Origin: Arthrobacter alkaliphilus
GTDB taxonomy: Bacteria; Actinomycetota; Actinomycetes; Actinomycetales; Micrococcaceae
Direction: 5' to 3'
Assembly: GCF_021483235.1 (NCBI RefSeq)
Contig: NZ_JAKEEC010000010.1
Span: forward strand, 54,726-118,725
DNA: 64,000 bases
The notes under the pieces were generated by a model. It ran no database searches, was not told the DNA's origin, and worked only from the letters and a program-made list of their open reading frames with translations. The position numbers and the translations under genes are program-made. Shown one piece after another: positions 38,522 to 47,584 of the stretch. Position 1 is the stretch's first letter. Each line of letters starts with the position of its first letter.

Positions 38522-38938
38522 GTGGCCGTAAAGATTCGCCTTAAGCGCTTCGGTAAGATGCGCGCACCGTACTACCGCATCGTTGTCATGGACTCCCGCG
38601 CCAAGCGCGATGGCCGTGCGATCGAAGAAATCGGCAAGTACCACCCCACCGAGGAGCCCTCGTACATCGAGGTAGTCTCCGAGCGTGCACAGTACTGGCT
38701 GTCCGTCGGCGCGCAGCCGACCGAGCAGGTTGCCGCGATCCTCAAGATCACCGGTGACTGGCAGAAGTTCAAGGGTCTCCCGGGCCAGGAAGGCACGCTG
38801 AAGACCAAGGTCGAGAAGCCTGCTTTCGTTGCACCGGAGAAGGGTTCCGTCATCATTCCGGAAGCCATCACCAAGAAGGCCAAGCAGTCGGAAGCAACCG
38901 AAGCTGACGCTGAAGCAGAGACCACCGAGGCTGAGTAA
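38522..38938 (+). CDS. rpsP: 30S ribosomal protein S16
   Basis: 138 residues from GTG, with AGGAG eleven bases before it. The conserved N-terminus [24 protein letters not shown] is present. The acidic C-terminal tail ([16 protein letters not shown]) is longer than in E. coli but usual for actinobacteria. It is followed within one base by the khpA start, as in the rpsP-khpA-rimM-trmD-rplS operon. Confidence 0.97.
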   Translation: MAVKIRLKRFGKMRAPYYRIVVMDSRAKRDGRAIEEIGKYHPTEEPSYIEVVSERAQYWLSVGAQPTEQVAAILKITGDWQKFKGLPGQEGTLKTKVEKPAFVAPEKGSVIIPEAITKKAKQSEATEADAEAETTEAE

Positions 38939-38939
38939 G

Positions 38940-39182
38940 TTGCTGGCAGAAGCGCTCGAGCACTTGGTCCGTGGGATCGTTGACAGCCCTGAGGACGTCA
39001 AGGTCAGTGCCAAGAACAACCGCCGCGGGGAATCCCTCGAGGTGCGCGTTCACCAGGACGACCTCGGACGGGTGATCGGCCGCCAGGGTCGCACCGCACG
39101 TGCTTTGCGCACTGTGATTGCGGCATTGGCGGGCGGCGAGCAGGTCCGGGTCGACGTCGTCGACACCGACCGTCGCCGGTAA
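38940..39182 (+). CDS. khpA: RNA-binding KH-domain protein KhpA
   Basis: 80 residues from a TTG one base after the rpsP stop. A type II KH domain with the GxxG loop GRQG (VIGRQGRTARALR) near residue 46. It binds RNA, together with KhpB in other Gram-positives. The overlap-like spacing implies translational coupling with rpsP. Confidence 0.93.
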   Translation: MLAEALEHLVRGIVDSPEDVKVSAKNNRRGESLEVRVHQDDLGRVIGRQGRTARALRTVIAALAGGEQVRVDVVDTDRRR

Positions 39183-39207
39183 ACGCGCTCAGCAATACTT
39201 GTCTTAG

Positions 39208-39252
39208 ATCCGGCCCCTTCACCAGATTATGGTGGAGGGGCCGGATTGTTTT
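39208..39252 (+). terminator. Terminator-like hairpin between khpA and rimM
   Basis: A 16 bp stem with one G-U pair (ATCCGGCCCCTTCACC with GGTGGAGGGGCCGGAT), loop AGATTAT, then TGTTTT. It lies in the middle of an otherwise conserved operon and 61 bases ahead of rimM. It would separate ribosomal protein expression from rimM-trmD, or act as an attenuator. Confidence 0.85.
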
Positions 39253-39312
39253 ACGAGCAAACCCAGCCTTGGGCCCCGAGACCGGCCCCAGGGAAGAAAT
39301 CAGAGGAACCCC

Positions 39313-39876
39313 ATGCAGCTCCAGGTTGCCCGAATCGGCAAGCCACACGGAATCCGCGGCGAAGTCACTGTCCAGGTGCTCACCGATGCCCCCGGCGATC
39401 GCTTCGTCCCGGGCACCGAATTCGTGGTCGAACCCGCGAAGGCCGGTCCGTTGACAATCAGCAGCGCTCGGTGGAACAAAGACATCCTGTTGCTCGGTTT
39501 CGAAGAGATCTCCACGCGCAACCAGGCGGAGGAAATCCGGGGCGCGAAGCTGTTCATCGAGACCGAAGAGCTGGAGGAGGACGACGACGAAGGCTGGTAC
39601 GAGCACGAGCTCGTGGGCCTTGAGGTCCGCGTCGGCTCGCAGACCGTTGGCAAGGTGACCGCGCTGAACACCATGCCCGTCCAGGACCTGCTGGTCATTG
39701 AAGACGCGCAAGGCGCGGAAATCCTGGTGCCCTTCGTGGAAGAGATCGTGCCTGAGATCAACCTCGAGGACGGGTACGTGGTGCTCACGCCTCCGCCCGG
39801 GCTCTTCGAACTGAACACCGACGCGTCCGGTTCCGACGCGGAAGAGGACGACGCTGAGACCAAGGATGACGCCTAG
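39313..39876 (+). CDS. rimM: Ribosome maturation factor RimM
   Basis: Assists maturation of the 30S head and binds S19. The 187 residues start at ATG (MQLQVARIGKPHGIRGEVTV). RimM_N runs to ~90 and a PRC-barrel follows (YEHELVGLEVRV...DLLVIE...PFVEEIVP). The acidic EELEEDDDEG loop and the C-terminal Asp/Glu tail are extensions. trmD starts directly at the base after the stop. Confidence 0.95.
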   Translation: MQLQVARIGKPHGIRGEVTVQVLTDAPGDRFVPGTEFVVEPAKAGPLTISSARWNKDILLLGFEEISTRNQAEEIRGAKLFIETEELEEDDDEGWYEHELVGLEVRVGSQTVGKVTALNTMPVQDLLVIEDAQGAEILVPFVEEIVPEINLEDGYVVLTPPPGLFELNTDASGSDAEEDDAETKDDA

Positions 39877-40707
39877 ATGCGCATTGATGTCGTCAGCATC
39901 TTTCCCGAGTACCTGGCGCCACTGGAGCTTTCGCTCATAGGCAAAGCCCGTCAGGACGGACTCTTGGAGCTCAACGTCCATGACCTGAGGACCTTCACCA
40001 CGGACAAGCACCGCACGGTGGACGACACCCCGTATGGCGGCGGCGCCGGCATGGTCATGAAGCCCGAACCCTGGGCCCAGGCCTTGGAGTCCATTGCCGC
40101 AGCCGGGGGCGCCGACACTGAGGGCGGATCGCATGGACCAACGAAGAAGCCGGTCCTGATTGTTCCGTCGCCCGCGGGGGAGCGCTTCAACCAGGCGCTC
40201 GCTTGCGAACTCGCCGAGGAAGAGCAGCTTGTCTTCGCGTGCGGCCGTTACGAAGGCATTGACGAGCGCGTCATGGAATGGGCGGCAGGGCATTTCACCG
40301 TCCGTCCGCTCAGCTTGGGCGACTACGTCCTCAATGGCGGCGAGGTCGCAGTCCTGGCCATGGTCGAGGCCATCGGACGCTTACTCCCGGGTGTCGTCGG
40401 CAATCCCGAATCCCTGGTGGAGGAATCCCACTCGGACGGCCTGCTTGAGTACCCGGTCTACACGAAGCCCTCATCATGGCGCGATCGTGAGGTGCCCGCG
40501 GTCCTTTTGAGCGGCAACCACGGCAAGATCGCCCAGTGGCGCCGCCACGAACAGTTCCGGCGCACGGCCGAACGCCGCCCTGACCTCCTCGAAGAGTTCG
40601 ACGCCGGAAACCTGTCACGCGCGGACCGCGCGGCTTTTGGGGAACTCGGGTACGACGTCGTAGATGGCCGGTTGCGGCGCCGCCCGGACGGCGGGCTCCC
40701 GGACTGA
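39877..40707 (+). CDS. trmD: tRNA (guanine-N1)-methyltransferase
   Basis: Makes m1G37 in tRNAs, preventing +1 frameshifting. Its 276 residues form a SPOUT-fold trefoil-knot enzyme with motifs [14 protein letters not shown] near residue 52, [11 protein letters not shown] near residue 122 and [13 protein letters not shown] near residue 147. The C-terminus extends the family core by ~20 residues, ending RRPDGGLPD. It follows rimM without a gap. Confidence 0.96.
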   Translation: MRIDVVSIFPEYLAPLELSLIGKARQDGLLELNVHDLRTFTTDKHRTVDDTPYGGGAGMVMKPEPWAQALESIAAAGGADTEGGSHGPTKKPVLIVPSPAGERFNQALACELAEEEQLVFACGRYEGIDERVMEWAAGHFTVRPLSLGDYVLNGGEVAVLAMVEAIGRLLPGVVGNPESLVEESHSDGLLEYPVYTKPSSWRDREVPAVLLSGNHGKIAQWRRHEQFRRTAERRPDLLEEFDAGNLSRADRAAFGELGYDVVDGRLRRRPDGGLPD

Positions 40708-40770
40708 GCCGGCCGCCGTCGGGCACTGCATCGGCCGTCCTGCCGCAAAAATCGGGCCGGTTTCGCGGGA

Positions 40771-40800
40771 TTCGCCGGAATTCGCGGGGTGTGGCAGAAT
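40771..40800 (+). promoter_or_regulatory. Candidate promoter of rplS
   Basis: TTCGCC-N18-CAGAAT with the extended -10 TGTGGCAGAAT, similar to the rpsP promoter. The 286-base space between trmD and rplS would then give a ~190-base leader. It contains the hairpin CCGCC-AATCAGT-GGCGG (40871-40887), which could be a ribosomal-protein control site; I cannot name the structure. Confidence 0.5.
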
Positions 40801-40993
40801 TAACCCTTGTGTCTACTGGGTTCGCGCCTGCCACAGGGGGAGCGTTACCAACAGCCTGACACCCCGGAGCCGCCAATCAGTGGCGGTCCGGATCTGAAAA
40901 TCTTCGGCGGTAATTTCCGGCCGGCCTCGCGCCCCGGGCTTGCCCGCCGTGACCCAAAGTGGATGACCTGTGGCGTTCACCAGGAGTGGATCA

Positions 40994-41353
40994 ATGCATA
41001 TCCTCGATAGCGTAGATGCAGCTTCGCTGCGCAACGATGTTCCCGAGTTCCGCGCGGGTGACACCATCAAGGTTCACGTGAACATCATCGAAGGCAAGAA
41101 CACCCGTGTCCAGGTCTTCCAGGGCTTCGTCATGGGCCGCCAGGGTGACGGCGTTCGCGAAACCTTCACGGTCCGCAAGGTCTCATTCGGTGTCGGCGTA
41201 GAGCGTACCTTCCCGGTTCACTCCCCGATCATCGAGAAGATCGAGGTCGTCACCAAGGGTGACGTCCGCCGCGCCAAGCTTTACTACATGCGCGCCCTGC
41301 GTGGTAAGGCCGCGAAGATCAAGGAAAAGCGCGACTTCGCCGCCGGCAAGTAG
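40994..41353 (+). CDS. rplS: 50S ribosomal protein L19
   Basis: 119 residues with the family sequence [26 protein letters not shown] and [15 protein letters not shown]. The ATG follows AGGAG at the correct distance; a GTG eight codons upstream is less likely. It probably uses its own promoter in addition to read-through from trmD. The terminator hairpin lies inside the following lepB gene. Confidence 0.97.
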   Translation: MHILDSVDAASLRNDVPEFRAGDTIKVHVNIIEGKNTRVQVFQGFVMGRQGDGVRETFTVRKVSFGVGVERTFPVHSPIIEKIEVVTKGDVRRAKLYYMRALRGKAAKIKEKRDFAAGK

Positions 41354-41431
41354 TTCTTTCGAGCAACAGCGGGTCCTGGATTCGTGTCCGGCCTGCGCCG
41401 GAGAGATCCGCAACGCAACAGGAAACGAATC

Positions 41432-42109
41432 ATGGACCATGCAGAACGCCAGCCCCGTAAGAGGGGCTGGCGTTTTGTTTTGCTCGCGCTTTTCCTGGCC
41501 GTAGCCATCAGCGGGCTTGTCCGGTCCTTATGGCTGGATGTCTACTTCATCCCGTCCGAGTCCATGGAACCGGTCCTGGGCACGGGGGACCGCATCCTGG
41601 TGTCCCGGACCGATTTCAGCGCAGAACCTATTCGCCATGGCGACATCGTGGTCTTCGACGGGAGGGGAACCTTCGCTCCGCTGAGCAGCGGCAAGGGACC
41701 GCTTGCCGACGCCATTGCCGCCGGTGGCCATTGGCTGGGCCTGACGGGAAGTGACACGACATACGTCAAGCGTGTCATCGGGCTTCCCGGAGACCACGTC
41801 ACGTGTTGTGGCACCGACGGAAAACTCACAGTCAACGGTCAGCCGCTTGAGGAACCCTATCTGTATCCGGGCGACACGCCGAGTGAACAGAAATTCGACG
41901 TCATCGTTCCGAATGACCGATTGTGGCTCATGGGGGACCATCGCTCACGCTCGGCCGACTCGCGCGGCCTTCTGGGTGCGCCCGGCGGAGGGATGGTGCC
42001 GCTGGAACGTGTCATAGGGCGTCCGGTCCGGATTATCTGGCCGCTTGATAGATTTGCAGAACTGCCTCGCCCTGCGAAGGCCGCTACAACCTCGAAGAAC
42101 GGACAATAG
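41432..42109 (+). CDS. lepB: Signal peptidase I (first copy)
   Basis: Removes signal peptides on the outer face of the membrane. The 225 residues begin at ATG with AGGAAACGA upstream; the frame extends to GTG at 41384. A positively charged N-terminus precedes one membrane segment (residues 12-30). The Ser-Lys dyad is visible: Ser in FIPSESMEP near residue 43 and Lys in [11 protein letters not shown] near residue 111. A terminator hairpin covers codons 5-16. The second lepB starts at the base after the stop. Confidence 0.93.
   Translation: MDHAERQPRKRGWRFVLLALFLAVAISGLVRSLWLDVYFIPSESMEPVLGTGDRILVSRTDFSAEPIRHGDIVVFDGRGTFAPLSSGKGPLADAIAAGGHWLGLTGSDTTYVKRVIGLPGDHVTCCGTDGKLTVNGQPLEEPYLYPGDTPSEQKFDVIVPNDRLWLMGDHRSRSADSRGLLGAPGGGMVPLERVIGRPVRIIWPLDRFAELPRPAKAATTSKNGQ
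41445..41481 (+). terminator. Terminator hairpin inside the 5' end of the first lepB
   Basis: A perfect 12 bp stem AACGCCAGCCCC/GGGGCTGGCGTT with loop GTAAGA, followed by TTGTTTT. It is 92 bases beyond the rplS stop and is the only terminator-like structure between rplS and lepB. It is therefore probably the rplS terminator, overlapping lepB codons 5-16. Confidence 0.85.
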
Positions 42110-43054
42110 ATGCCCGACACAACTCCCGGCACGCCGGAACGGCACGACGGCGACGCCCGGCCCCTGGACGGACCGTCCGCTCCCGCCATGGATCTTGGCG
42201 CCGGTGACGGCGAGGCGTCCCAGGGGAGCGCGGCTGGCTCGACGGCGGCCCGACCGGAGCACGAGTCGCCGCGCCGCGCCGCCCGGCAGGGTTCGGGGGT
42301 GGAATCGGGCGAAAGCGGTCGGACCGAAGCTGCCGCTAAAACCCACGGCAGTCCTTTCCTCGGCTGGCTCAGGGAAATCGGCACGGTGGTGGTCATCGCC
42401 ATCGTCTTGTCCTTCCTCATCAAGACTTTCCTGTTCCGTGCGTTCTTCATTCCCTCGGAGTCGATGGTCAACACCCTTGACGTCGACGACCGGATCTTCG
42501 TGAACCTCCTGGTCCCGAAACCTTTCGCTCTGGAGCGCGGCGACATCGTGGTCTTCAAAGACACGAAGGGATGGCTGCCGCCCACGGCGAAGACCACGGC
42601 CGGACCCTTCAAATGGTTCCAGGATGGACTGGTCTTCGTCGGGCTGCTTCCGGACGACACCAACCAGCACCTCGTCAAGCGCGTGATCGGGCTGCCTGGC
42701 GACAGGGTTTCCTGCTGCGACAGTTCCGCGCGGGTCAGCGTCAACGGCACGGTCCTCAATGAGAATTACATCAATCCTGCGCAGGTTCCCACCGCCAAGT
42801 CTTTCGATGTAGTGGTCCCTGCTGGGAAAATTTGGGTTATGGGTGACAACCGCAATAACTCGGCCGACTCCCGCGAGCACCAGTCCGTCAATGGTGGTTT
42901 TATCGACATTTCCGATGTCGAAGGAAAAGCCACGGTTATTGCGTGGCCCATCAACCGTTGGCGGATCCTCGACAACCACTCCGAGGTCTTCCGCAACGTT
43001 CCTGCGCCGTCGCCCCAGAACACTGCTTCACCCACGGCTCCAGCGGGCAAATGA
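42110..43054 (+). CDS. lepB: Signal peptidase I (second copy)
   Basis: 314 residues. A long disordered N-terminal tail (about 85 residues rich in Pro, Gly and Glu) precedes one membrane segment near residues 92-110. The catalytic Ser is in [13 protein letters not shown] near residue 121, and Lys in [12 protein letters not shown] near residue 189; [10 protein letters not shown] near residue 245 is the conserved box E. The tandem arrangement with the first lepB suggests gene duplication; the two share motifs but differ in the tail. rnhB overlaps its stop. Confidence 0.94.
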   Translation: MPDTTPGTPERHDGDARPLDGPSAPAMDLGAGDGEASQGSAAGSTAARPEHESPRRAARQGSGVESGESGRTEAAAKTHGSPFLGWLREIGTVVVIAIVLSFLIKTFLFRAFFIPSESMVNTLDVDDRIFVNLLVPKPFALERGDIVVFKDTKGWLPPTAKTTAGPFKWFQDGLVFVGLLPDDTNQHLVKRVIGLPGDRVSCCDSSARVSVNGTVLNENYINPAQVPTAKSFDVVVPAGKIWVMGDNRNNSADSREHQSVNGGFIDISDVEGKATVIAWPINRWRILDNHSEVFRNVPAPSPQNTASPTAPAGK

Positions 43055-43791
43055 TGGTTCCGGCAGGAGCAGGAGCGGCTACGCCGGTTCGAACGCAGCG
43101 GAAGACCGCAGCGCGGGCGAAGTACGCTCCTGAGGTCCCCACCCTGGACATCGAAAAGGGTTTCCTCGCTCCAGGGGTCACGCTCCTGGCCGGTGTCGAT
43201 GAAGTAGGCCGCGGCGCCCTAGCGGGACCGGTGTCGGTGGGAATCGCCGTCGTCGACCTCAGGGACCACGGTTTGATCGCCGATGTCCGCGACAGCAAGC
43301 TCCTCAAGCCGGAAGACCGCGAGCGGTTGGAGCCGCTGGTACGTGAATGGGCAGTGGGGTCGGCGGTGGGCCACGCAAGTTCGGCGGAGATCGATGCGTT
43401 GGGAATCATCGGCGCCTTACGGCTGGCGGGGACGCGTGCCTGGTTCGAGATCCTCGCGTCTGGCATACAACCGGACCTGGTCCTCCTTGATGGGAGCCAT
43501 AACTGGCTCTCGCCGCAGGACCAAGGTTCCTTGTTCGACGTCGAGACGTCTGTGCCCGCGTGCGAGGCGCCGGTGCACACCAGGGTGAAGGCGGACATGA
43601 GCTGCCTCAGCGTGGCGGCCGCCAGCGTGCTTGCCAAGGTGGCCAGGGACCGCATCATGGTGGGGCTGCATGACGAATACCCGGCTTTCGGCTGGAACGA
43701 GAACAAGGGCTATGCCACGTCCTTCCACCGCGAAGCCCTCCGTCTGTCCGGTCCGACGCCTTACCACCGGACAAGCTGGAACCTGCTGTAG
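43051..43791 (+). CDS. rnhB: Ribonuclease HII
   Basis: Removes ribonucleotides from DNA and degrades RNA in RNA-DNA hybrids. The 246 residues start at an ATG overlapping the lepB stop (ATGATG). The catalytic DEVGRG is at residues 51-56; the further acidic residues are in LLDGSHNW and in [19 protein letters not shown] near residue 190. There is a ~30-residue basic N-terminal leader. It is followed by DUF2469. Confidence 0.95.
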   Translation: MMVPAGAGAATPVRTQRKTAARAKYAPEVPTLDIEKGFLAPGVTLLAGVDEVGRGALAGPVSVGIAVVDLRDHGLIADVRDSKLLKPEDRERLEPLVREWAVGSAVGHASSAEIDALGIIGALRLAGTRAWFEILASGIQPDLVLLDGSHNWLSPQDQGSLFDVETSVPACEAPVHTRVKADMSCLSVAAASVLAKVARDRIMVGLHDEYPAFGWNENKGYATSFHREALRLSGPTPYHRTSWNLL

Positions 43792-43871
43792 CATCCGCTT
43801 TCGTTGCCCGCTTACGCCGGCCGCTTACTGCTGTGGCGGCGTGGGCGCCCTCCATGGTGCAAGATGGATCT

Positions 43872-44216
43872 ATGAGTGCCGAGGATCTTGAGAACTACGA
43901 AACCGACATGGAGCTGCAGCTCTACCGCGAATACCGCGACGTCGTTGGTTTGTTCAGCTACGTTGTCGAGACCGAACGCCGGTTCTATCTGGCGAACCAC
44001 GTTGACTTGCAGGCCCGCAGCGCCGACGGTGAGGTTTACTTCGACCTGACCCTCCAGGATGCCTGGGTTTGGGACGTCTACCGTTCGGCCCGATTCGTGA
44101 AGAACGTCCGGGTCATTACGTTCAAGGACGTCAACGTCGAAGAGCTGCCCCGCAGCGAGGAGCTCTCCTTGCCGAAGGACGGCGACCTGGGAGATCTCGG
44201 CAACCTGGGCAACTAG
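43872..44216 (+). CDS. DUF2469 family protein
   Basis: 114 residues, with the conserved actinobacterial sequence MSAEDLENYETDMELQLYREYRDVV. The function is unknown, but the gene is always next to rnhB and yraN in this lineage. The C-terminus is a Asp/Leu/Gly repeat (DLGDLGNLGN), and the 15-base unit around the stop codon is duplicated in tandem (44205 and 44220), suggesting replication slippage. Confidence 0.88.
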   Translation: MSAEDLENYETDMELQLYREYRDVVGLFSYVVETERRFYLANHVDLQARSADGEVYFDLTLQDAWVWDVYRSARFVKNVRVITFKDVNVEELPRSEELSLPKDGDLGDLGNLGN

Positions 44217-44233
44217 GAACTGGGCAACTAGGA
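44205..44233 (+). repeat. 15-base tandem duplication at the DUF2469 stop
   Basis: CTGGGCAACTAGGA occurs at 44205-44218 and 44220-44233. The first copy carries the stop codon. It continues the Leu-Gly codon repeats of the preceding coding sequence, so it probably arose by slippage. Confidence 0.8.
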
Positions 44234-44313
44234 CCCGCGACCTCTTTTCCTCCACATAGGCTCTTTGGCGGAGTTTCCCACATAGCGCAGCTGGCCTCTG
44301 ACTTTGGGTTCCC

Positions 44314-44342
44314 GCCACCTCCAGGCTGGTACTGGAGGTGGC
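44314..44342 (+). promoter_or_regulatory. Hairpin covering the yraN ribosome binding site
   Basis: A perfect 11 bp stem GCCACCTCCAG/CTGGAGGTGGC with the 7-base loop GCTGGTA. The 3' arm contains the Shine-Dalgarno GGAGGT and reaches to within one base of the ATG at 44344. Folding should block translation of yraN, or could act as a terminator without a T-run. Confidence 0.6.
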
Positions 44343-44343
44343 C

Positions 44344-44700
44344 ATGAAAGCCAAAGACTTGCTGGGCCGGCACGGCGAAAAGCTGGCCGCCGGGTTTCTC
44401 GAAACCCAGGGAATGCGGATTATGGACCGCAACTGGAGATGTCCCCAGGGCGAAATCGACATCGTGGCGCTCGACGGCGACACGTTGGTGATCGCCGAGG
44501 TGAAGACCCGGAGGAACCTCGAATACGGGCATCCGTTTGAAGCCATTGGAGCTGCCAAGCTCGCGCGGCTCCACCGGCTGGCTTTGTCGTGGTGCCGTGA
44601 TCACGAGGTGCGCGCCGCGCGCCGTCGCGTGGACGTGGTGGGTGTCATCGACGACGGGGTGGGGGAGCCGCAGCTCGAGCACCTCAGGGGTGTGGGCTAG
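44344..44700 (+). CDS. yraN: YraN/UPF0102 family protein (nuclease-fold)
   Basis: 118 residues from the ATG giving MKAKDLLGRHGEKLA; GGAGGT lies four bases before this ATG, which decides it over a GTG two codons earlier. The PD-(D/E)XK-like core is seen as GEIDIVALDGDTLVIAEVKTR near residue 40-60. Members are associated with Holliday-junction or recombination processes, but the function is not settled. The stop overlaps the comM start. Confidence 0.88.
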   Translation: MKAKDLLGRHGEKLAAGFLETQGMRIMDRNWRCPQGEIDIVALDGDTLVIAEVKTRRNLEYGHPFEAIGAAKLARLHRLALSWCRDHEVRAARRRVDVVGVIDDGVGEPQLEHLRGVG

Positions 44701-46163
44701 TGGGCGTGGGCCGGAGCTACTCCATCGCTTTGCTGGGCTTGAACGGCTACATCGTTGAGGTCGAAGCGGACATCGGCCAGACACTCCCAAGTTTCGTGCT
44801 CCTGGGGCTGCCGGATGCTTCCCTGAACGAGGCAAAGGAGCGCATCCGTTCTGCGGCGCAGAATTCGGGCATCCCGCTGAGCCGTCGAAAAATCACCGCG
44901 AACCTGATTCCTGCTTCGCTGCCGAAGCGAGGTTCAGGGTTCGACCTCGCGATCACCATGGCAGTATTACGCGCTGCTGGTGATATCCGTTCCACTGAAG
45001 GCACGGTCTTTATCTCCGAATTGGGCCTGGATGGCAGGTTGAGGCCGGTCCGTGGGATTTTGCCAGCGGTCATGGCCGCGGTCCAAGCGGGCCATCCGGA
45101 GATTGTGGTCGCCCAGGCAAATGCCGCCGAGGCGGAGTTGGTTCCGGGCGCGGTGGTCCGCGGCTACAAAACCTTGGCCCGCCTCGCCTTCGATTTCGGG
45201 GCAAACCCGCAGGACCTGGCCTTGGATTATGAACCGGCCGACGGTGACGTTGCCGGAGATCAGGACGTCGGGGCCGCGGTTGCTCCGGATCTTTGTGATG
45301 TTTCGGGACAGGGCGATGCCCGGCGCGCCTTGGAGGTAGCGGCGGCCGGGGCGCATCATGTGTTGCTTTGCGGTCCTCCCGGTGCGGGCAAGACCATGCT
45401 TGCCGAACGGCTCCCGGGGCTGCTGCCGGATCTGGGGGACCGGGAAGCCATGGAAGTCACGGCAATCCATTCGCTGTCGGCAGTCCATGTTGACTCGGTG
45501 CAGCTTTTGCGCCGGCCGCCCTTTGAGAATCCGCACCACAGCGCCACGGCCGCCGCAATCATCGGTGGTGGTTCCGGTCTGCCGCGTCCCGGGGCGGCAT
45601 CACGGGCGCACCGCGGCGTCCTATTCCTTGACGAGGCGCCCGAGTACGAACGCCGTGTCCTGGATGCCCTGCGGCAACCACTCGAAAGCGGTGAATTGGT
45701 CATCCACCGTTCGGCGGGGACTGCCGCTTATCCGGCCCGGTTCCAGCTGGTCCTTGCGGCGAATCCGTGCCCTTGCGGGAAAGCCACGGGCAGAGGAGTC
45801 GACTGCACCTGCACCCCGGTGATGCGGCGCCGCTACTTCGGGCGCATGTCCGGGCCGCTGCTGGACAGGGTGGATATCCAACTGCAAGTGGAACGTGTAT
45901 CCCTCGCGGACTTTGGGCAGTCCGGCACCGAGGAAGACACCGCTACCGTCGCCGGGAGGGTCCAGGCCGCCCGGGCGCGGCAACTCGAACGCCTTGGGAG
46001 TTTAGGAATGGAAACCAATTCGCAGGTTCCCGGGCGCGTACTGCGCGGCGAGCTGCGCCTCCCTTCTGCGACCACCAAAATCCTGGACACCTCGTTGGAG
46101 CGCGGAATCCTCACGGCGCGCGGCTATGACAGAGTCTTGCGCTTACCCAGGATGCTAGACTAG
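44700..46163 (+). CDS. comM: Competence helicase ComM (YifB), interrupted at its 3' end
   Basis: ComM is an AAA+ helicase of the magnesium-chelatase-like family that helps branch migration in natural transformation. It has YifB N-terminal features (LLGLPDASLNEAKERIRSA), Walker A GPPGAGKT near residue 221, Walker B GVLFLDE near 304, and the Cys-rich NPCPCGK..CTC segment. After Leu482 the native frame is cut by the integrated element, which supplies PRMLD and a stop. About 31 C-terminal residues are displaced to 55012. The protein may be non-functional or partly functional. Confidence 0.93.
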   Translation: MGVGRSYSIALLGLNGYIVEVEADIGQTLPSFVLLGLPDASLNEAKERIRSAAQNSGIPLSRRKITANLIPASLPKRGSGFDLAITMAVLRAAGDIRSTEGTVFISELGLDGRLRPVRGILPAVMAAVQAGHPEIVVAQANAAEAELVPGAVVRGYKTLARLAFDFGANPQDLALDYEPADGDVAGDQDVGAAVAPDLCDVSGQGDARRALEVAAAGAHHVLLCGPPGAGKTMLAERLPGLLPDLGDREAMEVTAIHSLSAVHVDSVQLLRRPPFENPHHSATAAAIIGGGSGLPRPGAASRAHRGVLFLDEAPEYERRVLDALRQPLESGELVIHRSAGTAAYPARFQLVLAANPCPCGKATGRGVDCTCTPVMRRRYFGRMSGPLLDRVDIQLQVERVSLADFGQSGTEEDTATVAGRVQAARARQLERLGSLGMETNSQVPGRVLRGELRLPSATTKILDTSLERGILTARGYDRVLRLPRMLD

Positions 46164-46168
46164 CAGAT
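46119..46168 (+). other. Left attachment site (attL)
   Basis: comM sequence up to TTGCGC, then the central TT at 46143-46144, followed by the 24-base P' arm (46145-46168) ending AGCAGAT. This arm is the imperfect inverted repeat of the right P arm. It begins just before the integrase start, at GTG 46169. The 24 bp arm length on each side and the two-base core are typical of large serine integrases. Confidence 0.85.
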
Positions 46169-47584
46169 GTGAAAGCCTTTGTGTACCTCCGAATTTCCCA
46201 GGACCGAACCGACGAACGCTCAGCGGTGGATCGGCAGGGCGAGGACTGCCTCAAATTGGCATCAGACCGGGGATGGGAAGTTGTGGCAACTGAGGTGGAC
46301 AACGACCTGAGTGCCGCTGGCAAGAAGCGCCGAAAGGGATTCGAGGCCATGCTGACGGCGGTTGAGTCCGGGCAGGTTGGCGTAGTGCTCGCGTGGGCGC
46401 TCGACAGGCTGCAACGCAACCGGCGCGATGAACTGAGGCTCTACGAGCTTTGCCAGCGAAAGAATGTTGTACTGGCCTTCGTGAAGGGTCCGGAACTCGA
46501 CTTTTCTACCGCTGCGGGACGTTTGGTTGCAGACCAGTTAGGGTCCGTGGCGAGGTTCGAGATTGAGCAGAAGTCAGAGAGGCAGGTGCGTGCAGCGGAA
46601 CAGGCGGCGAAGCAGGGGCGCTGGGTTGGTGGCCGTCGCCCGTTCGGCTATGAACCTGACGGGCTGACGGTTCGGCCCGCTGAGGCTGCGGCCATTCAGG
46701 CTGCCTACGATTCGGTCCTCTACGGTGCCTCGCTGCGGGAGGTCGCCAGGACGTGGAATAGCCAGGGGTTCACGACCGGACAGCGGAGATACAAGGCGGG
46801 ACATGAAGGTGAACCATCACTATGGCGCGCAGATTCCGTCAGGGTTGTTCTCCTGAATCCCCGAAATATCGCCAAGCGCGTCTACAAGGGCGAGATAGTG
46901 GCAGATGCCAAATGGCCGGCCATCGTTTCGGAGGAACGATTCGCTGCTGTCACGGCCGTGCTGAAGAATCCGGCGAGAGTGTCCGGCAAGGCTGGCGGAC
47001 GCTATCTGTTGTCCGGGCTGGCCCGCTGCGGCGTCTGTGGTGCTCCTGTTCACGCAGGTGGCGCTTCTCGTCGGGGTGTGCGCGCATACCGCTGTTCGGC
47101 GTCAATGGGGCATTTCGCACGCCGTGCAGAGCCCGTTGAAGAGTACGTGGAGTCGGTTGTCGTGGGTATCTTGTCCCGCCCGGACGCTGCACGGCTGATG
47201 CAGGATGACAACCGTCCTGACGCGGAAGAGTTGCGGGCGCAAGCGGTGGGGCTGCGGGAGCAGCTCGACGCGGACGCGGTGGACCTCGCGAACGACCGGA
47301 TGAGCAGAAGCCAGTTCCATGCGGTGACGGCGCAGAGACGGGCAAAGCTCGCCACGATTGAGTCCATGCTGGCCGACGCTGGCCGACTGGACGTTCTGGG
47401 GCCGCTGTTGGCGGCTGAGGATGTGCGGGCAGCGTGGGAGTCGCTTAGCGTGTCCCGCCAGCGGGCCGTGCTCCATATCCTCATGCGGATTGTCATTCAT
47501 CCGCCTGGAAGAGGCGTCCGCAAATTCGATTCTTCAACCGTCGAACTCATCCCTAAAAGGAGAGATGATGCAGGACGACATTGA
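46169..47584 (+). CDS. int: Large serine integrase of the comM element
   Basis: Catalyses integration and, with a directionality factor, excision. The 471 residues start at GTG (five bases after the comM stop). The catalytic Ser is Ser10 in YLRISQDR. The resolvase domain extends to ~140, a recombinase domain (WVGGRRPFGYE) to ~270, then a zinc-ribbon-like domain (CGVCGAP..YRC) and a C-terminal coiled coil. No good ribosome binding site or own promoter lies between it and comM, so it may be translated by coupling. The length is close to phiRv1 integrase. Confidence 0.93.
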   Translation: MKAFVYLRISQDRTDERSAVDRQGEDCLKLASDRGWEVVATEVDNDLSAAGKKRRKGFEAMLTAVESGQVGVVLAWALDRLQRNRRDELRLYELCQRKNVVLAFVKGPELDFSTAAGRLVADQLGSVARFEIEQKSERQVRAAEQAAKQGRWVGGRRPFGYEPDGLTVRPAEAAAIQAAYDSVLYGASLREVARTWNSQGFTTGQRRYKAGHEGEPSLWRADSVRVVLLNPRNIAKRVYKGEIVADAKWPAIVSEERFAAVTAVLKNPARVSGKAGGRYLLSGLARCGVCGAPVHAGGASRRGVRAYRCSASMGHFARRAEPVEEYVESVVVGILSRPDAARLMQDDNRPDAEELRAQAVGLREQLDADAVDLANDRMSRSQFHAVTAQRRAKLATIESMLADAGRLDVLGPLLAAEDVRAAWESLSVSRQRAVLHILMRIVIHPPGRGVRKFDSSTVELIPKRRDDAGRH

